A stretch of DNA of 64,000 nt from Pseudomonas sp. DY-1 (GTDB lineage Bacteria; Pseudomonadota; Gammaproteobacteria; Pseudomonadales; Pseudomonadaceae). This document shows positions 1 through 8,611 of this stretch, piece after piece. A program made the translations under genes and the position numbers. The stretch lies in contig NZ_CP032616.1 of NCBI RefSeq assembly GCF_003626975.1, forward strand, positions 2,294,001 to 2,358,000, written 5' to 3'. Positions within the stretch are counted from its first letter, which is position 1; the number at the start of each line of letters is the position of its first letter. The notes beneath the pieces were generated by a model. It had not been told where the DNA came from and searched no databases. It was given only the letters and a program-made list of their open reading frames with translations.

Positions 1-63
1 GCCCTGGCCGGAGGCCGGGGCGGCGATCAGAAGTGCGGGGCAGCTCCGAGTGAGGTCAGACAT
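1..63 (-). CDS. cobB: Cobyrinate a,c-diamide synthase, N-terminal fragment
   Basis: Only the first 21 codons lie in the window. The peptide begins MSDLTRSCPALLIAAPASGQG, which is the start of the P-loop of the glutamine-dependent cobyrinic acid a,c-diamide synthases. This enzyme amidates the a and c side chains of the corrin ring in B12 synthesis or salvage. It lies 66 bases downstream of cobO on the same strand, as the third gene of a btuB-cobO-cobB operon. The gene runs off the left edge. The name rests on the short P-loop match plus context. Confidence 0.75.
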   Translation of the reverse strand, partial: MSDLTRSCPALLIAAPASGQG

Positions 64-129
64 GGCAAAACCTCTCCCCTTCCCTCTCCCTGAATAGAGA
101 GGGGGTAAAAACAGCGGCAGTGCCTGACA

Positions 130-741
130 TCAGAACTCCACACCCTTCTGGGCTTTCACACCGGACTTGAAGGCGTGCTTGACCAGAGTCATTTCGGTAA
201 CGGTGTCGGCGGCGTCGATCAGGCCCTGGGGCGCGCCCCGGCCGGTGGCGACGACATGCTGGTGTTCGGGGCGGGACTCGATGTCGCGCAACACGTCGTC
301 CAGCTCCAGGTAGCCATGCTTGAGGGCGATGTTCAGCTCATCCAGTACCACCAGGCCGATCTGCGGGTCGTCCATCAGTCCGCGCGCGACCGTCCAGGCG
401 GCGCGCGCCTTCTCGATATCACGCTGGCGATCCTGGGTATCCCAGGTGTAGCCCTCGCCCATCACGTGGTAGCTGACTTCTTCTGGGAAACGACGGAAGA
501 AATTCTCTTCACCGGTGGACATACCGCCCTTGATGAATTGCACCACGCCCACCTTGAGGCCGTGGCCGAGGGCACGGGCGACCATGCCGAATGCCGAACT
601 GCTCTTGCCCTTGCCGTTGCCGGTGTGCACCAGCAGCAGGCCGTACTCGTCCTGGGCCTGGGCGATCTTTTCGTCGACCACGGCCTTCTTGCGTTGCATG
701 CGCGCCTTGTGGCGGGCGTCGCGGTCTGCGGATTCGGTCAT
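130..741 (-). CDS. cobO: Cob(I)yrinic acid a,c-diamide adenosyltransferase
   Basis: This 203-residue protein transfers the 5'-deoxyadenosyl group of ATP to the reduced corrinoid cobalt (CobO/BtuR/CobA family). A P-loop, GNGKGKSSSAFG, lies near residues 40-51, followed by the family's VVQFIKG and the acidic VVLDELNIAL segment. The ATG at 741 is chosen because the open frame runs upstream into btuB without a matching start, and because MTESADRDARHKARMQRKK is a typical CobO N terminus. It starts 13 bases after the btuB stop, so it is probably co-transcribed with btuB and under the same cobalamin riboswitch. Confidence 0.95.
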   Translation of the reverse strand: MTESADRDARHKARMQRKKAVVDEKIAQAQDEYGLLLVHTGNGKGKSSSAFGMVARALGHGLKVGVVQFIKGGMSTGEENFFRRFPEEVSYHVMGEGYTWDTQDRQRDIEKARAAWTVARGLMDDPQIGLVVLDELNIALKHGYLELDDVLRDIESRPEHQHVVATGRGAPQGLIDAADTVTEMTLVKHAFKSGVKAQKGVEF

Positions 742-754
742 CGTGAGTACCTCG

Positions 755-2626
755 TCACAGGGCTTGATAGCGGACGGTGAAGTAAACAGCTTGCCCCGGC
801 TGGTTGTAGTCCAGCGCGGTTTCGTAGTCGGCATCCAGCAGGTTGGTCACCTTGGCCTGCAGGCGCCACTCCTCGGTCAGCCAGTACTCACCGCGCAGGT
901 CGACGGTGGCATAGCCGGCGACGCGTTCGCGATTGGCCAGGTCGTTGTAGCTGCGACCCTCGGCATGCACAGTGGCCCCGACGCCAAATTGACCGATACG
1001 CCGGTCCAGATCGAGATTGAATACTTCCCTGGCGCGACGCGGCAGTTCATTGCCGGCGTTGGTGTCGGCGCTGCGGTTCTCGGTGTCGAGGAAACTGGCG
1101 TTGGCGTTCCAGCTCCAGCCCAGCCATTGACTGCCCAGCACCAGTTCGAGTCCGTCGATGCGCGCCTTGCCGATGTTGTTAGGGCCACCATAAAGACCGA
1201 GGGTGGAATCGTAGGCGATCAGGTCGTCCACATGAGTGCGATAGGCATTGATCGACCAGTGGCCCCACTCGTGCTGCCCGGCAAGGCCGGCCTCGAAGCT
1301 TTCCGAAGTTTCTGCGTCCAGGTCGGGATTGCCATATCCGGGGTAGTAAAGCTCGTTGAAGCTGGGCGCCTTGAAGGCAGTGCCATAGCTCAGGCTGAAG
1401 CGCACCGCATCGGTCATCGCATAGCCCCAGGCGGCATTGCCGGTGTCGTGGGTGCCAAACTGTTCGTTGTCATCACGACGCAGGCTGAGCTGCCAGTCCT
1501 GGCGTCCGTGCTCTCCCAGGTACTGGGCAAACCAGCCCTTGTTCAGGCGCGAGTCCTTGTCGAATACGGTTGAACTGCTGATCCGGTCGCGCTGCCAGTC
1601 GTAGCCCAGGGTCAGTACGTGCCCTTCGGCCAGGGTCAGGTCGTTGAGCCATGAGGCACTGTCGCGCTTGGAGTCGAAGCGCGCATCGAAGACACCGTCG
1701 GTGCGGCTGGTGGTCTTGTCTTCGCTGCGACCGGCCTGCAGGGTCACATCCCAGATTTCCGCCGGACTGAAACGCGCGCGGCCGCCCAGCAGCTCCTGAC
1801 GGTTGTCTGCATTGGCGTTGTGCCCGCCCAGGGGGTGGAAGTAGCCGAACTGGTCGATATCGTCGTAGTCGTTGTGGGCCTTGGCGCGCATCAGCGTGCC
1901 ATCGAGTTCCAGGCCGTTCTCGAAGCGATAGCCTGCACGCAGGCTGCCGGAAAGATTGCGGTAACCGTCGGCATCGGGCTCGTAATAGTCGCTGACCTGC
2001 CGGCGCGAGTTGATGCCGTCGGTGTCCTGGCTGCTGACGCCGAGGTTGTACCAGCCCTTGTCGTCACCACCGGAAACGCCGGCGCTGCCTTCATAGCTGT
2101 CGTGGGTGCCATAGCCCGCGGAGAACCAGGGCTTGGCCCCGTCCTTGCCGCCCTTGCGGGTGAAGATCTGGATGACACCGCCAATCGCTTCCGAGCCATA
2201 GAGGCTGGAGCGCGGGCCGCGAACCACTTCGATGCGTTCAATCAGCTCAACCGGCAGGTCCTGGAAGGCGGTGAGGCCGGCGCTGACCGAGCCCACCTTG
2301 ACACCATCGATCATCACCAGCACGTGGTCGGATTCGGTGCCGCGCATGAACAATGTGGTGTTCTTGCCAGGGCCACCGTTGTTGCTGAGGGTCACGCCCG
2401 GGACTTTTTGCAGCAGCTCAGGCACCGAACGCGCTTGGCTGCGCTCGATCTCTTCGCGGTCGATCACCGTACTGGCGGCCAGGCTGGCGCGCACCGGTCG
2501 TTCGCTACGGGTCGCGGTAACCACTTGCTCGTCCAGCGTCAGGGGCGCTGCAACCAGCAAGGGAGAAATGGAGGAACTGCCGAGCAGCGCAAGCGCCGCC
2601 GGCCTGATGAAAGGCTTGCGAATCAA
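755..2626 (-). CDS. btuB: TonB-dependent vitamin B12 outer-membrane receptor
   Basis: This 623-residue protein takes up cobalamin across the outer membrane using TonB energy. It has an N-terminal signal peptide ending near VAA, a TonB box (DEQVVTATR, about residues 32-40), a plug domain containing VLVMIDGVKVGS and IERIEVVRGPRSSLYGSEAIGGVI, then a long barrel ending in the aromatic-rich YFTVRYQAL. The frame opens with a TTG codon at 2626 preceded by GGAG about 10 bases upstream, and no in-frame ATG lies close, so a TTG start is likely. A cobalamin riboswitch lies directly upstream. It is the first gene of the btuB-cobO-cobB unit. Confidence 0.95.
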   Translation of the reverse strand: MIRKPFIRPAALALLGSSSISPLLVAAPLTLDEQVVTATRSERPVRASLAASTVIDREEIERSQARSVPELLQKVPGVTLSNNGGPGKNTTLFMRGTESDHVLVMIDGVKVGSVSAGLTAFQDLPVELIERIEVVRGPRSSLYGSEAIGGVIQIFTRKGGKDGAKPWFSAGYGTHDSYEGSAGVSGGDDKGWYNLGVSSQDTDGINSRRQVSDYYEPDADGYRNLSGSLRAGYRFENGLELDGTLMRAKAHNDYDDIDQFGYFHPLGGHNANADNRQELLGGRARFSPAEIWDVTLQAGRSEDKTTSRTDGVFDARFDSKRDSASWLNDLTLAEGHVLTLGYDWQRDRISSSTVFDKDSRLNKGWFAQYLGEHGRQDWQLSLRRDDNEQFGTHDTGNAAWGYAMTDAVRFSLSYGTAFKAPSFNELYYPGYGNPDLDAETSESFEAGLAGQHEWGHWSINAYRTHVDDLIAYDSTLGLYGGPNNIGKARIDGLELVLGSQWLGWSWNANASFLDTENRSADTNAGNELPRRAREVFNLDLDRRIGQFGVGATVHAEGRSYNDLANRERVAGYATVDLRGEYWLTEEWRLQAKVTNLLDADYETALDYNQPGQAVYFTVRYQAL

Positions 2627-2697
2627 GGTATGGATCTCCGTCGTGCCACCCGCGCGACATCTCTAAAGGGAACTGCATGCGGACGACTCCGCGATGC

Positions 2698-2895
2698 CCT
2701 GCTTGCGACAGGCCGGTCTCCGGGCTTGCGAGTGGAGCCGAAACTCCCGTGCCGCGCCTTCCCATGCCTGGGGCACAGTGGCCGATTGCGGCGTTCTACT
2801 CGCCTACCGTTGCGGGGGCAGCGCCGGATTCTTCGAAGGAATGGACCGGCTTCCCTGTTTCACCCCTTCAGCAATAGCCGAGGGGCACCTGAGGC
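2698..2895 (-). promoter_or_regulatory. Cobalamin (AdoCbl) riboswitch
   Basis: On the minus strand, about 70 to 270 bases upstream of btuB, the classic elements occur in order. First is GAAGGGGTGAAACAGGGAAG near 2860-2880, then GCTGCCCCCGCAACGGTA near 2808-2826, then GCCACTG and GGGAAGG, and last the B12 box AGCCCGGAGACCGGCCTG at 2709-2726. This matches the conserved core of the AdoCbl riboswitch family. It should lower expression of btuB, cobO and cobB when adenosylcobalamin is plentiful. The outer limits are approximate. Confidence 0.95.
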
Positions 2896-2953
2896 AGCGG
2901 CGAAGGTTAGAGGGTGCGCGGGGTAGCGTCAAATGCTAGCGGACACGTGCCAT

Positions 2954-3274
2954 TCAGTGCCTCGGATTGAAGCCGGCGGGTTTGGCGGCCAGCCAGTCGA
3001 CGAAGGTGCGCAGGCGCTCGTCACCCATCAGGGCCTCCCGGCTGTTGTAGTTCAGGGCCAGCTCCTTCTCGCTGAACAGCTTGTGGATCTGGTTGTGGCA
3101 GGGCCTGCACACCCAGAGGGTGGCGGTGATGCGCTCGTTCTTCGCGTAGCGCTTTTGCACGTAGGGCTTGTCGTGCAGAGCCTTGGGGATCAGGTGATGA
3201 CGGGTGAGCGCGGCAGCCCGGCCACACAACTCGCAGGCGTCGGGCTGGGGCGGCAGGCGGATCGGTTCGGGCAT
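2954..3274 (-). CDS. Small HNH-type nuclease domain protein
   Basis: This 106-residue protein has CELCG near residue 15, then RHHLIPKALH and CRPCHNQIHKLFSEKEL. This is the Cys pair, HH and C..CHNQIH arrangement of HNH (McrA-like) nuclease folds with a structural zinc. It starts 5 bases after the O-methyltransferase gene and probably shares its transcript with that gene and the NlpC/P60 lipoprotein gene. Small stand-alone HNH proteins of this sort are common in Pseudomonas. The physiological substrate cannot be read from sequence. Confidence 0.8.
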   Translation of the reverse strand: MPEPIRLPPQPDACELCGRAAALTRHHLIPKALHDKPYVQKRYAKNERITATLWVCRPCHNQIHKLFSEKELALNYNSREALMGDERLRTFVDWLAAKPAGFNPRH

Positions 3275-3279
3275 GCCCG

Positions 3280-3930
3280 TCAGCGCTTGCGGCAGAGCGT
3301 CAGGCCATCGCCCACGGGCAGCAGCGACAGGTCGATACGCTCATCCGTCTTCAAGGTCAGGTTCAGGGCCTGTATGGCACGAGTGTCGACGTCGTCCGGC
3401 TCGGACTCCAGCACGCGGCCACTCCAGAGTACGTTGTCAAAGAGGATCAGCCCGCCCTGGCGCACCAGGCGCAGGGCCTCGTCCAGATAGGCCGGATAGT
3501 TGGCCTTGTCGGCGTCGATGAAGATCAGGTCGAGGCTGCCATCTTCCAGGCTCGCCAGGGTATCCAGTGCCGGCGCCAAGCGAAGTTCGATGCGTTCGGC
3601 CAGCCCCGCCTCCTGCCAATAGCGACGAGCGATAGCGTTGTAGTCACCTGGCAGGTCGCAACAGATCATCCGGCCGTCAACGGGCAATTCCGCGGCCATG
3701 CACAGGGCGCTGTAACCCGTGAAAGTGCCCACTTCGAGAATGCGACGAGCGCCGGTGAGCTTGACCAGCAAGGCCATGAACTGGCCCTGCTCCGGCGCGA
3801 TCTGCCAGCGCGCCATGGGCATGGCGGCGGTTTCGGCGCGCAGCCGCTGCAACAGCGGCGTGTCCCGTAGCGAAACATCGAGGAGGTAGCCGTAAAGGGC
3901 GTCGTCGAGGTTCAGCGTGCGGTTGGTCAT
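3280..3930 (-). CDS. Class I SAM-dependent O-methyltransferase (family 3)
   Basis: This 216-residue protein resembles caffeoyl-CoA/catechol-type O-methyltransferases. SAM motif I is RILEVGTFTGYSALCMA (about residues 62-78). The acidic metal-binding segment is DLIFIDADKANYPAYLD (about 132-148), followed by LILFDNVLWSGRV. A divalent cation is expected to bind the IDADK and DN residues. The gene lies between an NlpC/P60 gene (7 bases) and the HNH gene (5 bases), so it is the middle gene of a compact transcript. The substrate is unknown. Confidence 0.88.
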   Translation of the reverse strand: MTNRTLNLDDALYGYLLDVSLRDTPLLQRLRAETAAMPMARWQIAPEQGQFMALLVKLTGARRILEVGTFTGYSALCMAAELPVDGRMICCDLPGDYNAIARRYWQEAGLAERIELRLAPALDTLASLEDGSLDLIFIDADKANYPAYLDEALRLVRQGGLILFDNVLWSGRVLESEPDDVDTRAIQALNLTLKTDERIDLSLLPVGDGLTLCRKR

Positions 3931-3937
3931 GACAACC

Positions 3938-4465
3938 TCAGTGGGATTGGGCCAGGCGTGGATCGAAGATTACGCGCTTGGCGCTGAGATAGCTGCGTTG
4001 CCAATAGCTGTTCGACAGGCTGTCCAGACGCACCGTTCCGCCCGTGCGCGGCGCGTGTACGAAGCGCCCCTCACCCACGTAGATGCCGGCATGGCTGACC
4101 TGCCCGCCGCCATTGGTGGCGAAGAACACCAGATCGCCGCTTTGCAATGCATTGAGGCTGATGCTGGGCGTACGCATGGAGATCAGTTCGCGCGTGGAGC
4201 GCGGCAGGGCGATGCCCGCGGCGTCGCGGTAGACGTAGCCGATCAGGCCACTGCAGTCGAAACCGCTGTCCGGGGTGTTGCCGCCCCAGCGATAGGGCGT
4301 GCCCACCAGGCCCAGGGCACGGAACAGCACGTCTTCAGCCGCAGGGGAGAACTGCTGGGAGGGCGCGGCAATGACAGGAGGAGAGTAAGGCGGCGGCGCC
4401 TTGCTCGCACAAGCGGTGAGCAACGAGGCCAGGGCAAGAATGGCGAGGCGGTTCGGTGCGAGCAT
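3938..4465 (-). CDS. NlpC/P60 (C40) cell-wall hydrolase lipoprotein
   Basis: This 175-residue protein has a lipoprotein signal (ALASLLTAC, Cys near residue 19) followed by a Pro-rich linker and an NlpC/P60 domain. The catalytic Cys is in GFDCSGLIGYVY, the His in SHAGIYVGEGRFVHAP, and the third polar residue should follow in that segment. It is a Spr/MepS-like murein endopeptidase expected to cut stem peptides in the periplasm. A paralogue lies just upstream at 4673-5293, with a terminator between the two, so this gene should have its own promoter and lead the O-methyltransferase/HNH transcript. Confidence 0.88.
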   Translation of the reverse strand: MLAPNRLAILALASLLTACASKAPPPYSPPVIAAPSQQFSPAAEDVLFRALGLVGTPYRWGGNTPDSGFDCSGLIGYVYRDAAGIALPRSTRELISMRTPSISLNALQSGDLVFFATNGGGQVSHAGIYVGEGRFVHAPRTGGTVRLDSLSNSYWQRSYLSAKRVIFDPRLAQSH

Positions 4466-4610
4466 GGCAAGTCAGTCCTGACTTGAGGAATGCACGCTAA
4501 TTTGCTGATCTCACAGTGATATTGCAAGAGAAAGCTACACACCCGAACAGAAAAAGTTCCCTGACCACACTCGGAAAGCGATTTTTTTTGCATTCAGGTA
4601 AACCCCGGAC

Positions 4611-4652
4611 AGAAAAAAGCCGAGGCGGCCACTAAGGGCCGCCTCGGCTGTT
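4611..4652 (-). terminator. Rho-independent terminator of the upstream NlpC/P60 gene
   Basis: A perfect 13-bp stem (4618-4630 with 4637-4649) around a short loop is followed on the minus strand by a run of six T residues. It lies about 20 bases past the stop of the NlpC/P60 gene that starts at 5293. Confidence 0.9.
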
Positions 4653-4672
4653 TCGACTCGAATCCGACTGGA

Positions 4673-5293
4673 TCAGCGATGCAGCGGGTGGCGAGTCGGG
4701 GTATTCATGGCCAGGACGCGCTTGGCTTCCATGTAGCTGGCCTTCCAGTAGCGGTCGTCGAGGCTGTCGACGCGGACACCACCGCTGCGGCTGCTGCTGG
4801 AGTGGATGAAGCGGTCATCGCCGATATAAATGCCGGCGTGACTGACGCGGCCACGGCCACGATTGTTAAAGAACACGATGTCGCCGGGCTTCAGCTCGCT
4901 ACGAGCGATCACCGGAGCATCCAGGTTGATCATTTCGCGAGTGGAACGCGGCAGCTGGATACCAGCCTCTTCCTTGAACAGGTAACCGACGAAACCGCTG
5001 CAATCGAAGCCGGTCTTCATAGAACGGCCGCCAAAGCGGTACGGAGTACCCACCAGCTCGAAACCGCGCTCAAGCAGGCCATCGGCCAGGGACGGCATCT
5101 GGTAGGGCTCGTCGTCGGTGAGGTTGGCAAGATCCAGGGCGGTGGGCCCACGATCCGCCAGCAGCGAATCGGGTGCGCCGTCGGCTACGGGGGCCTGGGC
5201 CTGGGATTGCGGTTGCTGCTGCACATTGCCTGCGCAAGCGGCGAGAAACAGAGCGAAGGTAAGAGGCACGAGGGGTGCGAAGCGCTTCAGCAT
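4673..5293 (-). CDS. NlpC/P60 (C40) cell-wall hydrolase lipoprotein, second copy
   Basis: This 206-residue protein is paralogous to the gene at 3938-4465. It has a lipobox (LFLAACAG, Cys near residue 20), a Gln/Ala-rich linker, then an NlpC/P60 domain with GFDCSGFVGYLF (nucleophile Cys) and SHAGIYIGDDRFIHSSS (His). The ATG at 5293 is preferred over an in-frame GTG two codons upstream. No strong ribosome-binding site is visible for either. It is a predicted periplasmic peptidoglycan endopeptidase anchored to the outer membrane, ended by the hairpin at 4611-4652. Confidence 0.88.
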   Translation of the reverse strand: MLKRFAPLVPLTFALFLAACAGNVQQQPQSQAQAPVADGAPDSLLADRGPTALDLANLTDDEPYQMPSLADGLLERGFELVGTPYRFGGRSMKTGFDCSGFVGYLFKEEAGIQLPRSTREMINLDAPVIARSELKPGDIVFFNNRGRGRVSHAGIYIGDDRFIHSSSSRSGGVRVDSLDDRYWKASYMEAKRVLAMNTPTRHPLHR

Positions 5294-5362
5294 GGGCACG
5301 ACCGTGTCGAATGATTTCTGATGAAGGCGCGACTATGCCCTCTATCAAATCCATTTGCAAAT

Positions 5363-6127
5363 TTAATCGCCCGAAATGTGACTCAGCAGTCCTTGCAAAA
5401 CATCTAAGGCCTTTCCTCTGAGGTGGACATCGACGACGGGGCTCAGGTCGGTGAGCGCCGGATTGATTTCCACGGTGAAACCGCCTGCTTGGCGGGTGCG
5501 GATGACGGGCTCGATGATGTAAGGAAAGCTCGCCGTGGTTCCCACCGAGATCACCGCATCGAATCCCTTGCGTAGCTCGGCGTAGAGACTGTCGATGGCC
5601 TGCTCTGGGAGCATTTCTTCGAACAGCACCACGGGTGGGCGGAGAATACCACCACATTCATGGCATTTGGGAGGCATTTCTCCTGCCAGATGTCGGGCAA
5701 GGTCAGAACTTTCCGCCCCGCAGGACTGGCAGTAGAGCGGCGACAGCTCGCCGTGGATCTCGATCAGCCGCTCCGGCGGCGAGCCCGCCTGGCGGTGGTA
5801 GCCATCGATGTTCTGGGTCAATACCCAGCATTCGGGCTTGAGCCGCTGCAACTGTGCAATCGCTTCATGACCGGCGTTCGGCCGGGCGCCCAGACAGGCG
5901 CGGCCGAGCTGGGCGAGGTACTTCCAGCAGAGGGCCGGGTTGCGCCGCAGCATCGGCCCGGAGAGTGCTTCCTCTATAGGCAACCCCTCCTCCGTGACGC
6001 CGTTGTAGAGCCCGCCCAATCCACGATAAGTGGGCAACCCCGAATCAGCTGACAGCCCGGCTCCGGTGATCACCAGGATTCGCTCGGCCGCCTTGATGGC
6101 TGATGCCACGTGCTGGATATCCGACAT
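5363..6127 (-). CDS. SIR2-family NAD-dependent protein deacylase (sirtuin)
   Basis: This 254-residue protein has the sirtuin Rossmann motif GAGLSADSGLPTYRG (about residues 22-36), TQNIDGYHRQAG, and the catalytic His in LIEIHGEL. Zinc Cys pairs are YCQSCG and CHECGG, followed by SVGTTASFPYI and VEINP. All catalytic elements are present, so it should remove acyl groups from lysines using NAD. It stands 42 bases downstream of the glycosylase-like gene on the same strand. It should not be confused with the corrinoid gene cobB at the left edge. Confidence 0.92.
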   Translation of the reverse strand: MSDIQHVASAIKAAERILVITGAGLSADSGLPTYRGLGGLYNGVTEEGLPIEEALSGPMLRRNPALCWKYLAQLGRACLGARPNAGHEAIAQLQRLKPECWVLTQNIDGYHRQAGSPPERLIEIHGELSPLYCQSCGAESSDLARHLAGEMPPKCHECGGILRPPVVLFEEMLPEQAIDSLYAELRKGFDAVISVGTTASFPYIIEPVIRTRQAGGFTVEINPALTDLSPVVDVHLRGKALDVLQGLLSHISGD

Positions 6128-6169
6128 GCTCCCCTCCTCTGCCGGCCGGCGCCGAGCGCCCGTTACGGT

Positions 6170-6841
6170 TCAGTGATTGACGGTGTGGGCCAGCATCCAC
6201 GAAAGCTGGCAGAGCGGGCGACCGCTTTCGGCATGCCACTGGTTGAAAGCTGCCTGGACCTGGGCCAGGTCTTTCTGGCTGGTGGGCGCCTTATCGATGA
6301 TGTCCTGGGCCTTGAGGGCCGCGACCATATCATCGGTCGGAATGAAGGTGTCCTTGCCGACCATACGCAGGAAGCGCGGCGCCGACAGCCCGCCCAACTG
6401 GTTGCCATGCTTGGCCAGGTACTTCCACAGGCCAACGATATCGGTCACCGGCCAGTCGGCGATCAGGGCGCCGAAGCTGCCTTTCTCTCGTGCCACATCC
6501 AGCACGAACTGGGCATTGCGCGGCACGCTCTTGAGCTTGCCGAGGTGGCGGATCAGTCGCGCGTCCTGCATCAGACGCTCCAGATGCTCGGCGCCCATCA
6601 GCACCACTTTTTGCGGATCGAAGCCAAAGAAGGCCAGCTCGAAGGCCGGCCACTTGGCGTCCACCTGGCTGTGCTTTAAGCCCGCACGGAAGACGCGAAG
6701 AGCAATCAGCGACAGATAGCGGTCATCGCTGAGCGCACGCAATTCGGCGTCACCGAGCGGCTGCGGCAGGCGTGCCTCCAGGGCTTCGGCCGAGCCGAAG
6801 CGGTTCAGGCAGTATTCGTGGAGCCAGCGGTAGTCGCGCAT
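6170..6841 (-). CDS. DNA-3-methyladenine glycosylase I-like protein
   Basis: This 223-residue protein resembles the Tag-related family of helix-hairpin-helix glycosylases that remove alkylated adenine. Supporting segments are LSLIALRVFRAGLKHSQVDAKW, the N-terminal YRWLHEYCLNRFG, and GLWKYLAKHGNQLGG. It is longer than E. coli Tag (187 residues) and the zinc ligands of classical Tag are not obvious. A general 3-methyladenine glycosylase-family label is therefore safer than a specific activity. Confidence 0.7.
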   Translation of the reverse strand: MRDYRWLHEYCLNRFGSAEALEARLPQPLGDAELRALSDDRYLSLIALRVFRAGLKHSQVDAKWPAFELAFFGFDPQKVVLMGAEHLERLMQDARLIRHLGKLKSVPRNAQFVLDVAREKGSFGALIADWPVTDIVGLWKYLAKHGNQLGGLSAPRFLRMVGKDTFIPTDDMVAALKAQDIIDKAPTSQKDLAQVQAAFNQWHAESGRPLCQLSWMLAHTVNH

Positions 6842-6865
6842 GCGTTGTCCTTTCGATGCGGAAAC

Positions 6866-6920
6866 GATTCCCTGTAGGAGCCTGCTTGCTGGCGAACCTT
6901 CGCGAGCAACCTTTCTCCTG
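6866..6920. repeat. REP-like palindromic unit
   Basis: The block TGTAGGAGCCTGCTTGCTGG at 6872-6891 followed by CGAACCTTCGCGAGCAA is a diverged copy of the Pseudomonas REP (TGTAGGAGCGAGCTTGCTCG) seen in clean form at 56977-57040. It sits in the 90-base gap between ttcA and the glycosylase-like gene. Confidence 0.65.
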
Positions 6921-6931
6921 CAAGGGCACGA

Positions 6932-7756
6932 TCAGATGTTGATCACTTCCAGCGTACGCGGTGCCGCGGTCTCGTCGATGCGCAGGCTGGCGAAGTCGAA
7001 CAGGTTGCGGTCAGCCAGCTGCGAAGGCACTACGTTCTGCAGGGCACGGAACATGATCTCGGTACGCCCCGGCGACTTACGCTCCCACTCCTGGAGCATT
7101 TCCTTGACCACCTGACGCTGCAGATTCTCCTGGGAGCCGCAGAGGTTGCACGGGATGATCGGGAACTCCTTGAGAATGGAGTAGGCCTCGATATCGGCTT
7201 CATTGCAGTAGGCCAGCGGACGGATCACCACGTTGCGGCCGTCGTCGGCACGCAGCTTCGGCGGCATGGCCTTGAGGGTGCCGCCATAGAACATATTGAG
7301 GAAGAAGGTCTCGAGGATATCGTCGCGGTGGTGACCCAGGGCCATCTTGGTCGCACCGATCTCGTCGGCGAAGGTATAGAGGGTGCCACGACGCAGGCGC
7401 GAGCAGAGCGAGCAGGTGGTCTTGCCTTCCGGAATCTTCTCCTTCACCACCGAATAGGTGTCCTTTTCGATGATGTGGTACTGCACACCGATGGATTTCA
7501 GGTAGGCCGGCAGGACATGCTCGGGGAAGCCGGGCTGCTTCTGGTCCATGTTCACGGCCACGATCTCGAACTTGATCGGCGCGACCTTCTGCAGGTACAG
7601 CAGCACGTCCAGCATGGTGTAGCTGTCCTTGCCTCCGGACAGGCAGACCATGACCTTGTCGCCATCCTCGATCATGTTGAAGTCGGCGATGGCTTCGCCG
7701 GCCAGGCGGCGGATGCGTTTCTGCAGTTTGTTCTGGTTGACCGAAAGGGTGCCCAT
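6932..7756 (-). CDS. ttcA: tRNA 2-thiocytidine(32) synthetase
   Basis: This 274-residue ATP pyrophosphatase thiolates C32 of certain tRNAs. The PP-loop is [13 protein letters not shown] (about residues 39-51). The iron-sulfur Cys residues are [10 protein letters not shown] (about 122-131) and CNLCGSQ (about 207). [14 protein letters not shown] is also typical. Length and motif order match TtcA of proteobacteria. The ATG at 7756 lies about 100 bases from the divergent J-protein gene. Confidence 0.96.
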   Translation of the reverse strand: MGTLSVNQNKLQKRIRRLAGEAIADFNMIEDGDKVMVCLSGGKDSYTMLDVLLYLQKVAPIKFEIVAVNMDQKQPGFPEHVLPAYLKSIGVQYHIIEKDTYSVVKEKIPEGKTTCSLCSRLRRGTLYTFADEIGATKMALGHHRDDILETFFLNMFYGGTLKAMPPKLRADDGRNVVIRPLAYCNEADIEAYSILKEFPIIPCNLCGSQENLQRQVVKEMLQEWERKSPGRTEIMFRALQNVVPSQLADRNLFDFASLRIDETAAPRTLEVINI

Positions 7757-7856
7757 GGTGCTCTGAAATCCGGGGGGAATGCGAAAAGCTGGCTATTTTA
7801 CGCACAAAGCGAGCGCGACCCCAGCCCCATCATCGCCCTGTGCTAGGCTCCGGCGG

Positions 7857-8456
7857 ATGAACAGTGACCTCGATCCCGCCCTGGACCTCAGCGACCAGCT
7901 CCTCGAACTCTTGCGCGGGGCCCCCGAGGGGCTGAGCGAGTACCAGTTGATCCAGGTCCTCAAGGCCCGCCACTCCACCCACATCCCGCACTTGGAACTT
8001 ACCGACAAGCTGGTGCTGTTCCGTACGCACTTCCTGGTCTTCAACGCGCTCTACCGCCTGCGCGACCAGCTGAACGGCACCGGCCTTGCGCAGCTGGCCA
8101 TCAGTCCGCTGTGCGTGCAACTGCTGCCCTATGAGGCTGGGGCCACCTCGGCCCTCAGCGAGCTGGACCCGCTGCGCGACTATTACCTGGACTTGGGTAA
8201 CCTGCGGCACACGACAGAGGAAGATGTGGAACGCCTGCTGGCCAGTTTCTGGACCCGCATGCAGGGCAGTGAAGAGAAGCTCGCGGCACTGGAGCTGTTT
8301 GGCCTGCACAGCGGCAGCCAGCCTCTCAGCCTCGCGGTGATCAAGCAGCGCTACCGCCAGTTGGTGAGCCAGCACCACCCCGATCGCGGCGGCAGCACCT
8401 CGCGCCTGCAATCGATCAACAAGGCCATGGAAATACTCCAACGCTATTACAGCTGA
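7857..8456 (+). CDS. DnaJ-domain (J-protein) co-chaperone-like protein
   Basis: This 199-residue protein carries a C-terminal J domain. The HPD signature is in YRQLVSQHHPDRGGS (about residues 166-180), followed by LQSINKAMEIL. The N-terminal about 140 residues are a helical domain found in Pseudomonas DNA-J related proteins (LLRGAPEGLSEYQLIQVLK, TDKLVLFRTHFLVFNALYRLRDQL). It is expected to stimulate an Hsp70. The ATG at 7857 is taken over an upstream in-frame codon because the upstream peptide is non-conserved in character. Confidence 0.85.
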   Translation: MNSDLDPALDLSDQLLELLRGAPEGLSEYQLIQVLKARHSTHIPHLELTDKLVLFRTHFLVFNALYRLRDQLNGTGLAQLAISPLCVQLLPYEAGATSALSELDPLRDYYLDLGNLRHTTEEDVERLLASFWTRMQGSEEKLAALELFGLHSGSQPLSLAVIKQRYRQLVSQHHPDRGGSTSRLQSINKAMEILQRYYS

Positions 8457-8611
8457 CGCTGAATCTTCGATTCGCTCTAAGGCGTCGCCGAATCGCCTGC
8501 CTATACTGCGACATAAGGTCGCATAGGTCGGCCGGGCACCGGGTGGCGCTGGCTACGCGCCCCCGGCGCTTCGCTGGGGGGCGACCTCATAATAATGAGG
8601 AGGTGTTCAGC

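Noticed and set aside
1820..2926. A 368-codon open frame antisense to btuB
   Set aside because: It runs through the riboswitch and the receptor gene and has no protein features.
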